Source: Stanieria sp964562685 (lineage in GTDB: Bacteria; Cyanobacteriota; Cyanobacteriia; Cyanobacteriales; Xenococcaceae). From it: a stretch of DNA of 64,000 bases. This document shows positions 43,923-52,596 of this stretch, piece after piece; the stretch's first letter is position 1, and every line of letters begins with the position of its first letter. The position numbers were made by a program, and so were the translations under genes. The notes beneath the pieces are model-generated. The model saw only the letters and a list, made by a program, of their open reading frames with translations, searched no databases and was not told where the DNA came from. The stretch spans positions 1-64,000 of the forward strand of contig CAZLUP010000006.1 in the NCBI GenBank assembly GCA_964562685.1. The letters are read 5' to 3'.

Positions 43923-44363
43923 CTACGGTTTAGCAGGATAAATGATGGCAGTTAACCAAAAGCTATCGATAGATTCGATTAAAGCAATAAAATCCTTTAA
44001 TTGAAGTGGTTTAACTAAATAGCAATTAGCTTGTAATTGATAACTTCCTAAAATATCTTGTTCGTCAGCCGAGGTAGTCAACATGATCGCAGGAATTGTT
44101 TTTAAGTTTTCGTCTTTTTTAATCTGACTCAGTACCTCTCGACCATTTTTTTTTGGTAAGTTGAGGTCTAAAAGAATTAAATCGGGACGGGGTGCTTTAG
44201 TATAATCTCCCTGTTGCTTGAGAAAGTCAATTGCTTCGACACCATTTTTAACCCAATGGATCTGATGGGGAATAGAACTTTCACTTAAGGTTTCTTGGGT
44301 GAGATAAGCATCGCTGTAAGAGTCTTCTACTAATAGGATGTCAACGATTTTGTCATTGGTCAT
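43923..44363 (-). CDS. single-domain response regulator (Rcp1-like)
   Basis: A 146-residue lone receiver of the Rcp1/CheY group: acidic pocket VEDSYSDAYLTQETL, acceptor Asp in PDLILLDLNLPKKNG (about 66), TSADEQDILGSYQLQANCYLVKPL with the conserved Lys. This subfamily, with its NGREVL and NCYLVKP segments, typically works with phytochrome-like or GAF-bearing kinases in cyanobacteria. It lies between the 1732-residue kinase (63 bp upstream) and the REC-GAF-PAS kinase (11 bp downstream), and so is the likely carrier of phosphate between them. Confidence 0.88.
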   Translation of the reverse strand: MTNDKIVDILLVEDSYSDAYLTQETLSESSIPHQIHWVKNGVEAIDFLKQQGDYTKAPRPDLILLDLNLPKKNGREVLSQIKKDENLKTIPAIMLTTSADEQDILGSYQLQANCYLVKPLQLKDFIALIESIDSFWLTAIIYPAKP

Positions 44364-44426
44364 TATTCATCGGTCATTGGTTATTAGTTATTAGTCATTA
44401 GGTTGCAAACAACAAAGGACAAAAGA

Positions 44427-47400
44427 CTAAATTGGCAATTCAAAATAAAATGATGCACCTTTACCTAATTCCGACTCTACCCAAATCTTGCCTCCATGTC
44501 GTTCGACGATTTTCTGACAAATTGCCAAGCCTAAACCCGTACCTGGATATTCATCTTGAGGGTGAAGACGCTCGAAAATGTTAAAGATTTGTTCGGTATA
44601 TTGAGGATCGATACCAATGCCATTATCGCAAACTTGAAACAGCCAGGTTGCCTCCTGCTGACTTGCTGTAATAGATATTTGGGGTGATGCTTCGCTACGA
44701 TATTTTAAAGAGTTACTAATGAGATTTTGAAATAATAGAGTTATTTGGGCGGTATCGGCGGAGATGGTAGGTAAAGAATCAAAAGCGATCGCAGCTTGGG
44801 TTTCTTTGATAATAATCTGTAAATCTTTGAGTACTTTGTTGACTACTAAATTACAATCTGTTGTTTCCCGCTTTAATTGATGTCTGCCTACTCTGGAGTA
44901 AGTTAACAAGTCTTGAATTAACTGTTGCATCCGCATTGCACCTTCAACGGCAAAACCAATGTAAATATCGGCTTTTTCGTCTAATTTTCCCTGATAACGC
45001 TTGGCTAGCATCTGGGTATAACTGGCAACGGCTCGTAGGGGTTCTTGTAAGTCGTGGGAGGCAATATAAGCAAATTGCTCTAATTCTTGGTTAGAACGTT
45101 GTAATTCTGTGGTTAGTTGCTCTAGTTGTTGGTTGACTTGAGTAAGCTCGGCAGTTCTTTGTTTAACTCGCAATTCCATTTCATTGTAGAGACGGGCATT
45201 TTCTAGAGAAATGGCTGCTTGGGTTGATAGTAGCTGAAGAATTTCGACTCGCTCTGGGGTAAAGGCATCGGTGGTTAAATTGTTTTCTAGATAGAGAATG
45301 CCTACCAGTTTACCGCGATCGCATAAGGGAATACAAAGTATCGATCGCGGTTGATGTTCTATGATATAGGTGTCTTGGTTAAATTTATTTTCTATGGTTG
45401 CATCTTTAATGACTATACTTTCTTGGGTGCGGGCGACATAGTTAATAATGGCAGTAGAAACCAGAGAGCGAGCTTCAGAAGCTTCTAAAGGTATTGACTC
45501 AAAAACAGTAACGCGATCGCTTTTTACAGTTCCTCTAGCTTCAATTGATAATTTACCTTGGGTTTCTAATATTAAGCAGCCTTTTTCTGCTCCCGCATTC
45601 TCGATTAAAATCTGAATTAATTTTTCCAGTAATTTATCGAGCAACATTTCCATTGAAAGAGTTTGAGAGGCTTTGATGACAGTGGTTAACTCTAAAACTT
45701 CTTTCCTGGTGCTAGAAGTAGTAATTGCAGATAGGCGATCGCTATTGACGGAAGATAATAGTTGAGGATAGCGTTGCTCTAAATCTTTGACTTTTGCTAC
45801 TGCACCCCAGTTTAAATAGAGATCGCGGGCATTGCTCAGATAAAATTTGGCAAGTTGAGTTTTACCCCAATCGAGATAAGATTTGGCAGTTAATTCTTCA
45901 ATTAAGGCTGTTTCCTGTAAGTATTGATGTTCTTTGGCTAAATTTAAAGCGCGATCATAGGTTTCGATAGCTTGACTGGTTTTACCCAACAGGCGATACT
46001 GTTCCGCTTCTACTAAATAATATTTGTGTAAATAGTTCATCGGTGCATAATGCGCCCAAGTCTGCATTTTCTTTTGATTGGCAGCAACTTTGGTTAAAAT
46101 TTTTTTTCGTTGTAATTTAGTAGCAGAGGGGAAAATAGCCAGATGAGCTAAGGAAGCATAAAAATAAAATACTGGCACGAGAAGCATTCCCACCGCACCT
46201 GTTAATAATAATTCTTCGGTGTGTTCGGCATAAACAACTGCTTGAGAATAGTCAGCGAATAAATAACAGAGAATTAATTTATTGAGATAGAGATGAAAAA
46301 TAGTATAGCGATCTCCTTTTTCCCGATGCGTTGCCAAATCTTGGGTTTCGTTATAACTTCTACCAACCAAACACAAAGGATTTTCGGTTTCTCCTAATAA
46401 ATTTAAAACTACTTGATAATAGATTTTATGCACATATAGAGGTGTTTCTAAGTTAAATCTAGTGATCGCATAATCATATTTTGCCATTTCTGCTGCTATT
46501 TCGGAAAGCCCTCTCCCTACTAAATAGGAATGATAAAAGCGAAACACTAAACAAAAAACAGCATATTCTAAATCTCCCATTGCCAAACCACTATGATAGG
46601 CTTCTAACAAAGGTGCTAAAGTCTCTTTTAAATGCTCTTTCCAGTGGCGAATGTAGATATTAACCAGTAAAAATGTTTTAGATTTAAATTCTGTGGCTTG
46701 TAAACGAGAGAGTAAGTTTAAAGATAATTGGGCAAATTCGTAACTTGCTTTGAAATTCCCTTCTACTGCCAAAAGCATACCATAATCGGCATAGCCAAAG
46801 GGCGAACCAGCGGCGTTACCGTATTTTAAAGATAGTTGAATCTTTTGAAAAACCATCAATTGCCACAACTTAGGAGCAATAAAATAGGTGGGAGTACAGA
46901 CGCTAGCAATAGTTTTCATAGCAGCGAGCTTGTTAGCATCTCTCATTAAAGGTAGATTAGCTAAATCTGAAGTATTTTGATGTTTTAACGCCAATTTAGT
47001 TTTGAATTTGCCCCAAATTAAATCCCACTGACTGGGGTGTCGCGGTAATTTTACTCCCAAAGTTTGTAAAACTTCTCTGGCAGTTGCGATCACTTTTAAA
47101 AATTGATTTTGCGCGATATAGGCTTGAATTTTTACTTGATATACTGCAACTCGTTCTAAAGGTGTTTTTGCTTGGCGCAACACTATCTCGCTTAATTTCT
47201 CCATTTGTAGATAGTCACCATTTAAGTAAGCTGCTTCGGCGGTACAACTATAAAGCTCTAGTGTCAATTGATAAGAATGCAACCATCTGGTTGGTTCTAA
47301 TAACTCTCTACCTAAATTAAAATAAGTTAATGCTGCTGTATATGCTGAGGAAGCTTGAGCTTTTTTTCCTGCTAACAAATTTAACTGTATTAATCGCTGT

Positions 47401-49625
47401 TTTTCATTTGGTTCAGTAATTAATTCCCTACCCAAATTTAGATGATTGACAATGGTAAAGATTTTTTCTGATAAATTATTAAAAGGCGTTAAATCTAATA
47501 AAATTCGACCAATTTTTAAATGAATAGACTGTTTTTCTGATTCTGAAAGTAAAGAATAAACTGTTTGCTGAACGCGATCGTGGATAAACTTATAATTAAT
47601 CTGAAAATTATCATTTCCTTCTTGAAGATACGTTTGCAAGTATTTATATTGATTACCATTAGGTACAATCGAGCCTTGTTTGACTGCTTCTGTAAGATTA
47701 AAAGCAGTTTCAGCCAGAGATTGATTAATAACTAAAGCGAGAGTTTTTAACTCGAAGCGATCGCCAATACAAGCAGCTATTTTTAAGACTTGTTGTGTAT
47801 TTTCTGATAGATCGTGCAGTTTTTTAATAATTAACTCGATCACATTAGCTGCACTTGCGGTAGTTTTAATTAACTCTAAATCCCAATGCCATCCTGTAGG
47901 AAATTCAAAAAAAATCAATTTTTCTTGGTAGAGAGATTTTAACCAGCGATTCATAAAAAATGGATTGCCAGCAGTTTTTTGTACAACTAATTCTGCTAAT
48001 GATTTACTCTCAGGCAATTTACACATAAAACTATCGACAATTAAGTGATTAATTTCATTGACAGTCAAACCATTAATCAGAAGATTTTTAATTGGTATAT
48101 TAGTTTGAATTTCGTCGATGACTAAACTTAAAGGATGTTGTCGATCTACCTCTTCAGTACGATAAGCTCCTATAATTAGTAAATATTGAATAGTTGAAGT
48201 AGTTAATAGTATTTGGATTAAATTTAAAGAAGCAGCATCCGCCCACTGTAAATCGTCTAAAAAAATTACCAAAGGATGATCTGCTGTCGCAAAAACATTA
48301 ATAAAGTTCAGCCAAACTAAATTAAAACGATGTCTTTCTTCCGCAGGAGCTAATGCTGTTACAGTATTTTGCTTGCCAATAATTAATTCTAATTGGGGAA
48401 TTAAATCGATAATAATTTGCCCGTTATTACCCAAAGCAGTTAACAATTTATTTCGCCATATATTTAAATTCGCTTCAGGTTCAATCAGCAAGCGATCAAT
48501 TAATTCTTGAAAAGCTTTGATTAATCCATAATAGGGAATATTACAGTTAATCGATTCATATTTTCCTGTAATAAAATAACCGCGATATTTTAAAACTTCT
48601 GGTTCTATTTTTCTTACTAAAGTCGTCTTGCCAATTCCACACTCTCCAGCTATTAAGATTACCTGTTGTCGTCCTTTCCTAGATTTCTTAAAAGCATTCA
48701 ATATAAAAAATAATTCTTTTTCTCTGCCATACAGCTTTTGAGAAAGCTGCCATTTTTCTACAATATCTTGACTAGCTAAAACAAAATCTTGAACTGTATT
48801 ATTAGTTTCTAATTGCTGCAAACACTCTTCTAAATCTTTATAAATACCCCAACTACTTTGATATCGTTCTTCAGGATTTTTAGCCAATAATTTTATGACT
48901 AAATTAGAAACAACAGTAGGAATTTTCTGATTTATTTCTTGCGGTGCGATCGCTTGTTTTGCCAGATGACAATGAACCAACTCTATTGGTTCTGTTGCCG
49001 TAAAAGGAAGGCGATCGCATAATAATTGATAAAGTGTAATTCCTAAACTGTAAAAATCACTCCGATAGTCTAGATGTCGATTCATTCTACCCGTTTGTTC
49101 AGGAGAAATATACGCTAAATTACCTTCTAAGAAATGAGGATGAGTAATTATATAATCGTCTGTAGATAAATCACTGGCAATTCCAAAATCGATTAACTTT
49201 AATTGCTTGGTAACTGGATTAAAAACAATATTAGAGGGATTAATATCCTTATGTACGATCTTTTGCTGATGAATTTGTCCTAAAACTAGAGTAATTTCTT
49301 TAGCCAATTCTAGTGATTCTTTTAAACTAAATTTTTGATTAGATATTAGTTTATTTAGAGATGTACCGCCAAAATCTTCCAGAATAATGACTAGATTGCT
49401 ATTATAAGTTTCCAATCCGTAAGCTTTAACTACCCCTTCCAAATTAAAGCTGCGAGTTATTTCATATTCCAAACGAAAACGAGCAATATCTTCTACAGAA
49501 GAATAGGAATTGAGTATTTTTAAAATTACGGGCAAGCGGTCTTTAATTCTCCATCCGCGATAAACTAAAGACTTACTACTCTCATCCAATAATTCAACAA
49601 CCTCGTAGCCTGGAAGAAAATTCAT
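44427..49625 (-). CDS. giant Ser/Thr kinase - AAA ATPase - GAF - histidine kinase
   Basis: A 1732-residue multidomain signalling protein. Order: Ser/Thr kinase (about 8-265; Lys in VILKIL, catalytic loop HKDINPSNI, LIDFG), a STAND/AAA-type ATPase (about 290-560; Walker A GECGIGKTTLV, Walker B LVIFLDDLQWAD), a long helical repeat region (about 680-1270, TPR-like), a GAF domain (about 1300-1450) and a histidine kinase (about 1500-1732; phospho-His in ASHDLQEPLRA, NLISNSLKY, CDNGIGI, GTGLGLAICQKIVERHGGKI). Such dual Ser/Thr-His kinases are known from filamentous cyanobacteria (HstK type). The kinase glycine loop is weak (LLDESSKSLVY), so its first activity is not certain. Confidence 0.9.
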   Translation of the reverse strand: MNFLPGYEVVELLDESSKSLVYRGWRIKDRLPVILKILNSYSSVEDIARFRLEYEITRSFNLEGVVKAYGLETYNSNLVIILEDFGGTSLNKLISNQKFSLKESLELAKEITLVLGQIHQQKIVHKDINPSNIVFNPVTKQLKLIDFGIASDLSTDDYIITHPHFLEGNLAYISPEQTGRMNRHLDYRSDFYSLGITLYQLLCDRLPFTATEPIELVHCHLAKQAIAPQEINQKIPTVVSNLVIKLLAKNPEERYQSSWGIYKDLEECLQQLETNNTVQDFVLASQDIVEKWQLSQKLYGREKELFFILNAFKKSRKGRQQVILIAGECGIGKTTLVRKIEPEVLKYRGYFITGKYESINCNIPYYGLIKAFQELIDRLLIEPEANLNIWRNKLLTALGNNGQIIIDLIPQLELIIGKQNTVTALAPAEERHRFNLVWLNFINVFATADHPLVIFLDDLQWADAASLNLIQILLTTSTIQYLLIIGAYRTEEVDRQHPLSLVIDEIQTNIPIKNLLINGLTVNEINHLIVDSFMCKLPESKSLAELVVQKTAGNPFFMNRWLKSLYQEKLIFFEFPTGWHWDLELIKTTASAANVIELIIKKLHDLSENTQQVLKIAACIGDRFELKTLALVINQSLAETAFNLTEAVKQGSIVPNGNQYKYLQTYLQEGNDNFQINYKFIHDRVQQTVYSLLSESEKQSIHLKIGRILLDLTPFNNLSEKIFTIVNHLNLGRELITEPNEKQRLIQLNLLAGKKAQASSAYTAALTYFNLGRELLEPTRWLHSYQLTLELYSCTAEAAYLNGDYLQMEKLSEIVLRQAKTPLERVAVYQVKIQAYIAQNQFLKVIATAREVLQTLGVKLPRHPSQWDLIWGKFKTKLALKHQNTSDLANLPLMRDANKLAAMKTIASVCTPTYFIAPKLWQLMVFQKIQLSLKYGNAAGSPFGYADYGMLLAVEGNFKASYEFAQLSLNLLSRLQATEFKSKTFLLVNIYIRHWKEHLKETLAPLLEAYHSGLAMGDLEYAVFCLVFRFYHSYLVGRGLSEIAAEMAKYDYAITRFNLETPLYVHKIYYQVVLNLLGETENPLCLVGRSYNETQDLATHREKGDRYTIFHLYLNKLILCYLFADYSQAVVYAEHTEELLLTGAVGMLLVPVFYFYASLAHLAIFPSATKLQRKKILTKVAANQKKMQTWAHYAPMNYLHKYYLVEAEQYRLLGKTSQAIETYDRALNLAKEHQYLQETALIEELTAKSYLDWGKTQLAKFYLSNARDLYLNWGAVAKVKDLEQRYPQLLSSVNSDRLSAITTSSTRKEVLELTTVIKASQTLSMEMLLDKLLEKLIQILIENAGAEKGCLILETQGKLSIEARGTVKSDRVTVFESIPLEASEARSLVSTAIINYVARTQESIVIKDATIENKFNQDTYIIEHQPRSILCIPLCDRGKLVGILYLENNLTTDAFTPERVEILQLLSTQAAISLENARLYNEMELRVKQRTAELTQVNQQLEQLTTELQRSNQELEQFAYIASHDLQEPLRAVASYTQMLAKRYQGKLDEKADIYIGFAVEGAMRMQQLIQDLLTYSRVGRHQLKRETTDCNLVVNKVLKDLQIIIKETQAAIAFDSLPTISADTAQITLLFQNLISNSLKYRSEASPQISITASQQEATWLFQVCDNGIGIDPQYTEQIFNIFERLHPQDEYPGTGLGLAICQKIVERHGGKIWVESELGKGASFYFELPI

Positions 49626-49735
49626 AATCGATTATCTTTCCTAAAAATCGATCGCTTTACCTAAAAGCTTAAATCCAGAACATTAGAAAGACCTTAATTC
49701 TTACTGAATATCAATTCCCTTCTTTTAATTACTCA

Positions 49736-50422
49736 TTAGTTCATTTTTGATTCCCGTAAAGCATAACCCACACCTCTTACCGTATGAATCAGCCTATTTT
49801 GATTATTTTGCTCTAATTTAAGCCGTAAATAACGAATATAAACCTCAATAATATTAGAATCTCCCATAAAATCGTAGCCCCAAACCCTTTCTAAAATTTG
49901 GTTTTTAGTCAGCACTTGTCGCGGATGAGCGAGAAGATATTCGAGTAACTCAAACTCTTTAGCAGTCAGTTCAATTAATTCTCCATTGCGGTACACCTCA
50001 CGGGTCAAACGGTTTAAACTTAAGTCAGCAAATTGCAGTAAATCTGGCTCTAATTTTTGATTACGACGTAAATGAGCGCGAATCCTAGCCAATAACTCTT
50101 CAATACTAAATGGCTTGACTACATAATCGTCCGCACCTGAATCCAAACCCATAACGCGATCGCTAATTTCGTCTCTACCAGTGATAAAAATTACTGGTAC
50201 TAAATTACCAGTAGAACGCAAACGTCGACAGATTTCGACACCTGTTAACCCTGGTAACATCCAATCCAAAATCGCTAAATCTGGGGGTGACTCTCGTGCT
50301 ATCGCTAATCCAGTGATTCCATCGTGAGCAACACTAATTTGATAACCTTCACTTTTTAGTTCTAGTTCGATAAATCGTGCTAGTTTAACTTCATCTTCCA
50401 CTAACAGAATGCGTATAGCCAT
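49736..50422 (-). CDS. OmpR-family response regulator
   Basis: A 228-residue transcription factor: receiver about 1-118 (ILLVEDEVKLARF; acceptor Asp in PPDLAILDWMLPGLTG, about residue 54; Lys in YVVKPF) and an OmpR/PhoB winged helix at about 130-226 (LTAKEFELLEYLLAHPRQVLTKNQILERVWG and YIRYLRLKLEQ, IHTVRGVGYALRE). It opens the signalling cluster, 110 bp upstream of the 1732-residue kinase gene on the same strand. No histidine kinase of the usual membrane-bound partner type is beside it, so its partner may be that giant protein. Confidence 0.9.
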   Translation of the reverse strand: MAIRILLVEDEVKLARFIELELKSEGYQISVAHDGITGLAIARESPPDLAILDWMLPGLTGVEICRRLRSTGNLVPVIFITGRDEISDRVMGLDSGADDYVVKPFSIEELLARIRAHLRRNQKLEPDLLQFADLSLNRLTREVYRNGELIELTAKEFELLEYLLAHPRQVLTKNQILERVWGYDFMGDSNIIEVYIRYLRLKLEQNNQNRLIHTVRGVGYALRESKMN

Positions 50423-51053
50423 ACATTTTGTTCCTCAGTTTTGGTTCAAAAATAAATAAATTTGAGGTGTTCGCAGAAATTGAGAAACTAAGGTAGATAA
50501 ATCGTGGGCTAAATTGTAAGTAAAACGAGCTGCTGTTTTTAATTTCTGAAACTCTTAACTATCAATTTAGGTCAATTCGTTATCAAGATAGAAAAACGTC
50601 AATAATTGTTCATTGAAGACAAGAGTAATATATATAGCCTTTCTCAAATAGGTGAGGTTAAATAACAGTCTATGTTTTGTTCACTAATATTAACAATTAA
50701 TTATAATTGTCGGGGTTTATTTTAGATAATTTTTCGGGTAAAATACCTAAAGCTTCAGGTGAAAACCCGTGTTTGTAAGTGACCTCTATACTGATAAGTC
50801 GCCTCTATGGAAACAAAGCAAAAAGCTCTAAAAAAGCTACTGTAAATAGCCGAGAACCAAGGCAGCAGTAAAGTTAAAGAGCCTTACATTTTTTGATATA
50901 GGCATTGGTAGATATTCCCTAAGTAATAACAATTACTTTGCATTGTTTAGCTTTTTCTAGTTTGTTAGTAAAAGTGAGCAAAATTCTATCGGAAGAAACT
51001 TATTGGTCTTTGTGAGAATTGGAGATGAGAATTGAATATAGTTTCTCATCTCC
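50423..51053. other. gene-free stretch before the second TnpB remnant
   Basis: 631 bp with no credible gene. It includes a GC-richer part at about 50755-50900 (GCTTCAGGTGAAAACCC, paired GTGACCTCTAT and GTCGCCTCTAT direct repeats) that may be the lost 5' end of the element or a structured RNA, and an inverted repeat at 51021-51053 (arms GGAGATGAGAA and TTCTCATCTCC). Confidence 0.45.
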
Positions 51054-52010
51054 GCTGATTATGATGCCAGAATTTTCTCATTTAGAGAAAAAGACTGGAC
51101 TGTTAGCTTGACTTTGATGAACGGCAGGGAACACATTAAAATTGATGCTGGTAATTATCAAAGAGGTAAATTAAAAGGTAGAAAACCTACATCGGCACAG
51201 TTGTGTAAGCATCGTGATGGCAACTACTACATCCACATCCAAATCAAAGATGAAGCACCAGAACGAATCAAGTCAAATAATGTGATTGGTGTTGATTTTG
51301 GTCGTCGTGACATTGCTGTAACTAGCAATGGTGATACGTGGGATGGAAAACAAATCAACGATGTTAGAGACAAGTTTTCTAGAGTGAGGGCATCTCTCCA
51401 GAAAAAGGCTACGAAAGGCACAAGGTCTACTCGTCGCAGGGCAAGGCAGATTTTGCAACGGTTGTCGGGCAAGGAGAGAAGATTTCAACAATGGCTAAAC
51501 CACAACATCAGCAAGTCTATAATTCAGGACGCATTAAAAAATAATGCGACAGTGGCAATTGAGGACTTAACAGGTATTCGTGAAAGAACCAATCAAAAGC
51601 CAAGAAACAAAACAGAACGTAGACGGTCTAATTCTTGGTCTTTTTATCAATTGCGTTCTTTTTTAGAATACAAAGGCATCCAATTTGGAGTAGAAATAAT
51701 TGCTGTTCCTCCAGCTTGGACAAGCCAGACCTGTCATCAATGCCTACATATTGGACTGCGTTCTGACGAAGTCAGAGGAGGCTCCGCCGTCAGAGGGCGG
51801 AGTATCTCTGACAAGCGTTTCAAATGTACTAATGAGGCTTGTTCTTGGAGTGGTGACGCTGACTATAACGGCAGCAAGAATATATCTGCTATTGGGGCTG
51901 TTTTTGTAAACCAGCCCAGAGGCTCGAACTATCTGTGTTGCAATCTCAGCACAGATAGTTCAGGGCTACTAAAAGCCCACATTGTACCCGCTTCGGGTCA
52001 GTGTGGGTAG
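51054..52010 (+). pseudogene. tnpB: 5'-truncated TnpB with an in-frame palindromic insertion
   Basis: The family sequence begins only at about 51054 (ADYDARIFSFREKDWTVSL), at least 100 residues later than a full TnpB, and a stop lies in frame at 51039. The rest carries the RuvC acidic residues: Asp in VIGVDFGRRDIAV, Glu in VAIEDLTGI and Asp in SGDADYNGSKN. The zinc-finger cysteines CHQC and CTNEAC are present, but 15 extra codons separate them (see the repeat at 51768). Without the N-terminal guide-binding part, the protein cannot work as known TnpB does. It shares no recent ancestry with the TnpB at 5225. Confidence 0.85.
51768..51812 (+). repeat. 45-bp nested palindrome inserted in frame in tnpB
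   Basis: Inner arms CTCCGCC (51782-51788) and GGCGGAG (51796-51802); outer arms GTCAGAG (51771-51777) and CTCTGAC (51806-51812). The six bases TCTGAC occur just before (51762-51767) and at the end (51807-51812). Removing the 45 bases restores the family reading GLRSDKRFKC. Confidence 0.75.
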
Positions 52011-52035
52011 TTTACTAATGACCAATAACGAATAA

Positions 52036-52374
52036 TTAAACCGCTTCGAGATTTCGTTCTCCTGTACGAATACGAATAACTTCGTCGACGGGATGAACAA
52101 AAATCTTACCATCACCAATTTCACCTGTTCTAGCAGCAGCAATAATTTTATCTACTACCATATCTACTTGGTTATCTTCGACTACGATTTCGATTTTGAG
52201 TTTTTGGAGAAATTCGACAGTATATTCTGAACCACGATATCTTTCAGTTTGTCCTTTCTGTCTACCAAAACCTCGCACTTCAGAGACTGTCATACCAACA
52301 ACCCCTGCGTTGACTAAAGCGATTTTTACTTCATCTAATTTAAAAGGACGAATAATTGCTTCAATTTTTTTCAA
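52036..52374 (-). CDS. glnB: nitrogen regulatory protein PII
   Basis: A 112-residue trimeric signal protein that senses 2-oxoglutarate and ATP/ADP and controls NtcA (through PipX), NAGK and nitrogen transport. Visible: start KKIEAIIRPFKLDEVKIAL, T-loop GFGRQKGQTERYRGSEYTVEF with Ser49 (the phosphorylation site in cyanobacteria) and Tyr51, B-loop TGEIGDGKIFVHPV, and RIRTGERNLEAV at the end. The start codon is TTG at 52374, supported by AAGGAG 8 bases before it, with no upstream ATG in reach. A lone gene. Confidence 0.97.
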   Translation of the reverse strand: MKKIEAIIRPFKLDEVKIALVNAGVVGMTVSEVRGFGRQKGQTERYRGSEYTVEFLQKLKIEIVVEDNQVDMVVDKIIAAARTGEIGDGKIFVHPVDEVIRIRTGERNLEAV

Positions 52375-52596
52375 TTTATTATCTCCTTATTGCAGTAATT
52401 TTTTACTCTAGATTTATTTATAAGGCTAGCGTGGGATTTTAGCGCAATTGAGATCGAAAAATTTTGTAAAAATAATATCCTGTTTCTGAGGTAAGAGCAA
52501 CTAAGATTTAGCAAACAAAAGGTTAGAACTGTTATAGTGAACGCAATGGTCAATTTTCCCCATTTAAATTGCTCTAAAACTTTATTTCTCTTTAGA

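Noticed and set aside
52371..52553. 60-codon frame upstream of glnB on the minus strand
   Set aside because: It covers the glnB promoter and binding site and overlaps the glnB start; no conserved features.
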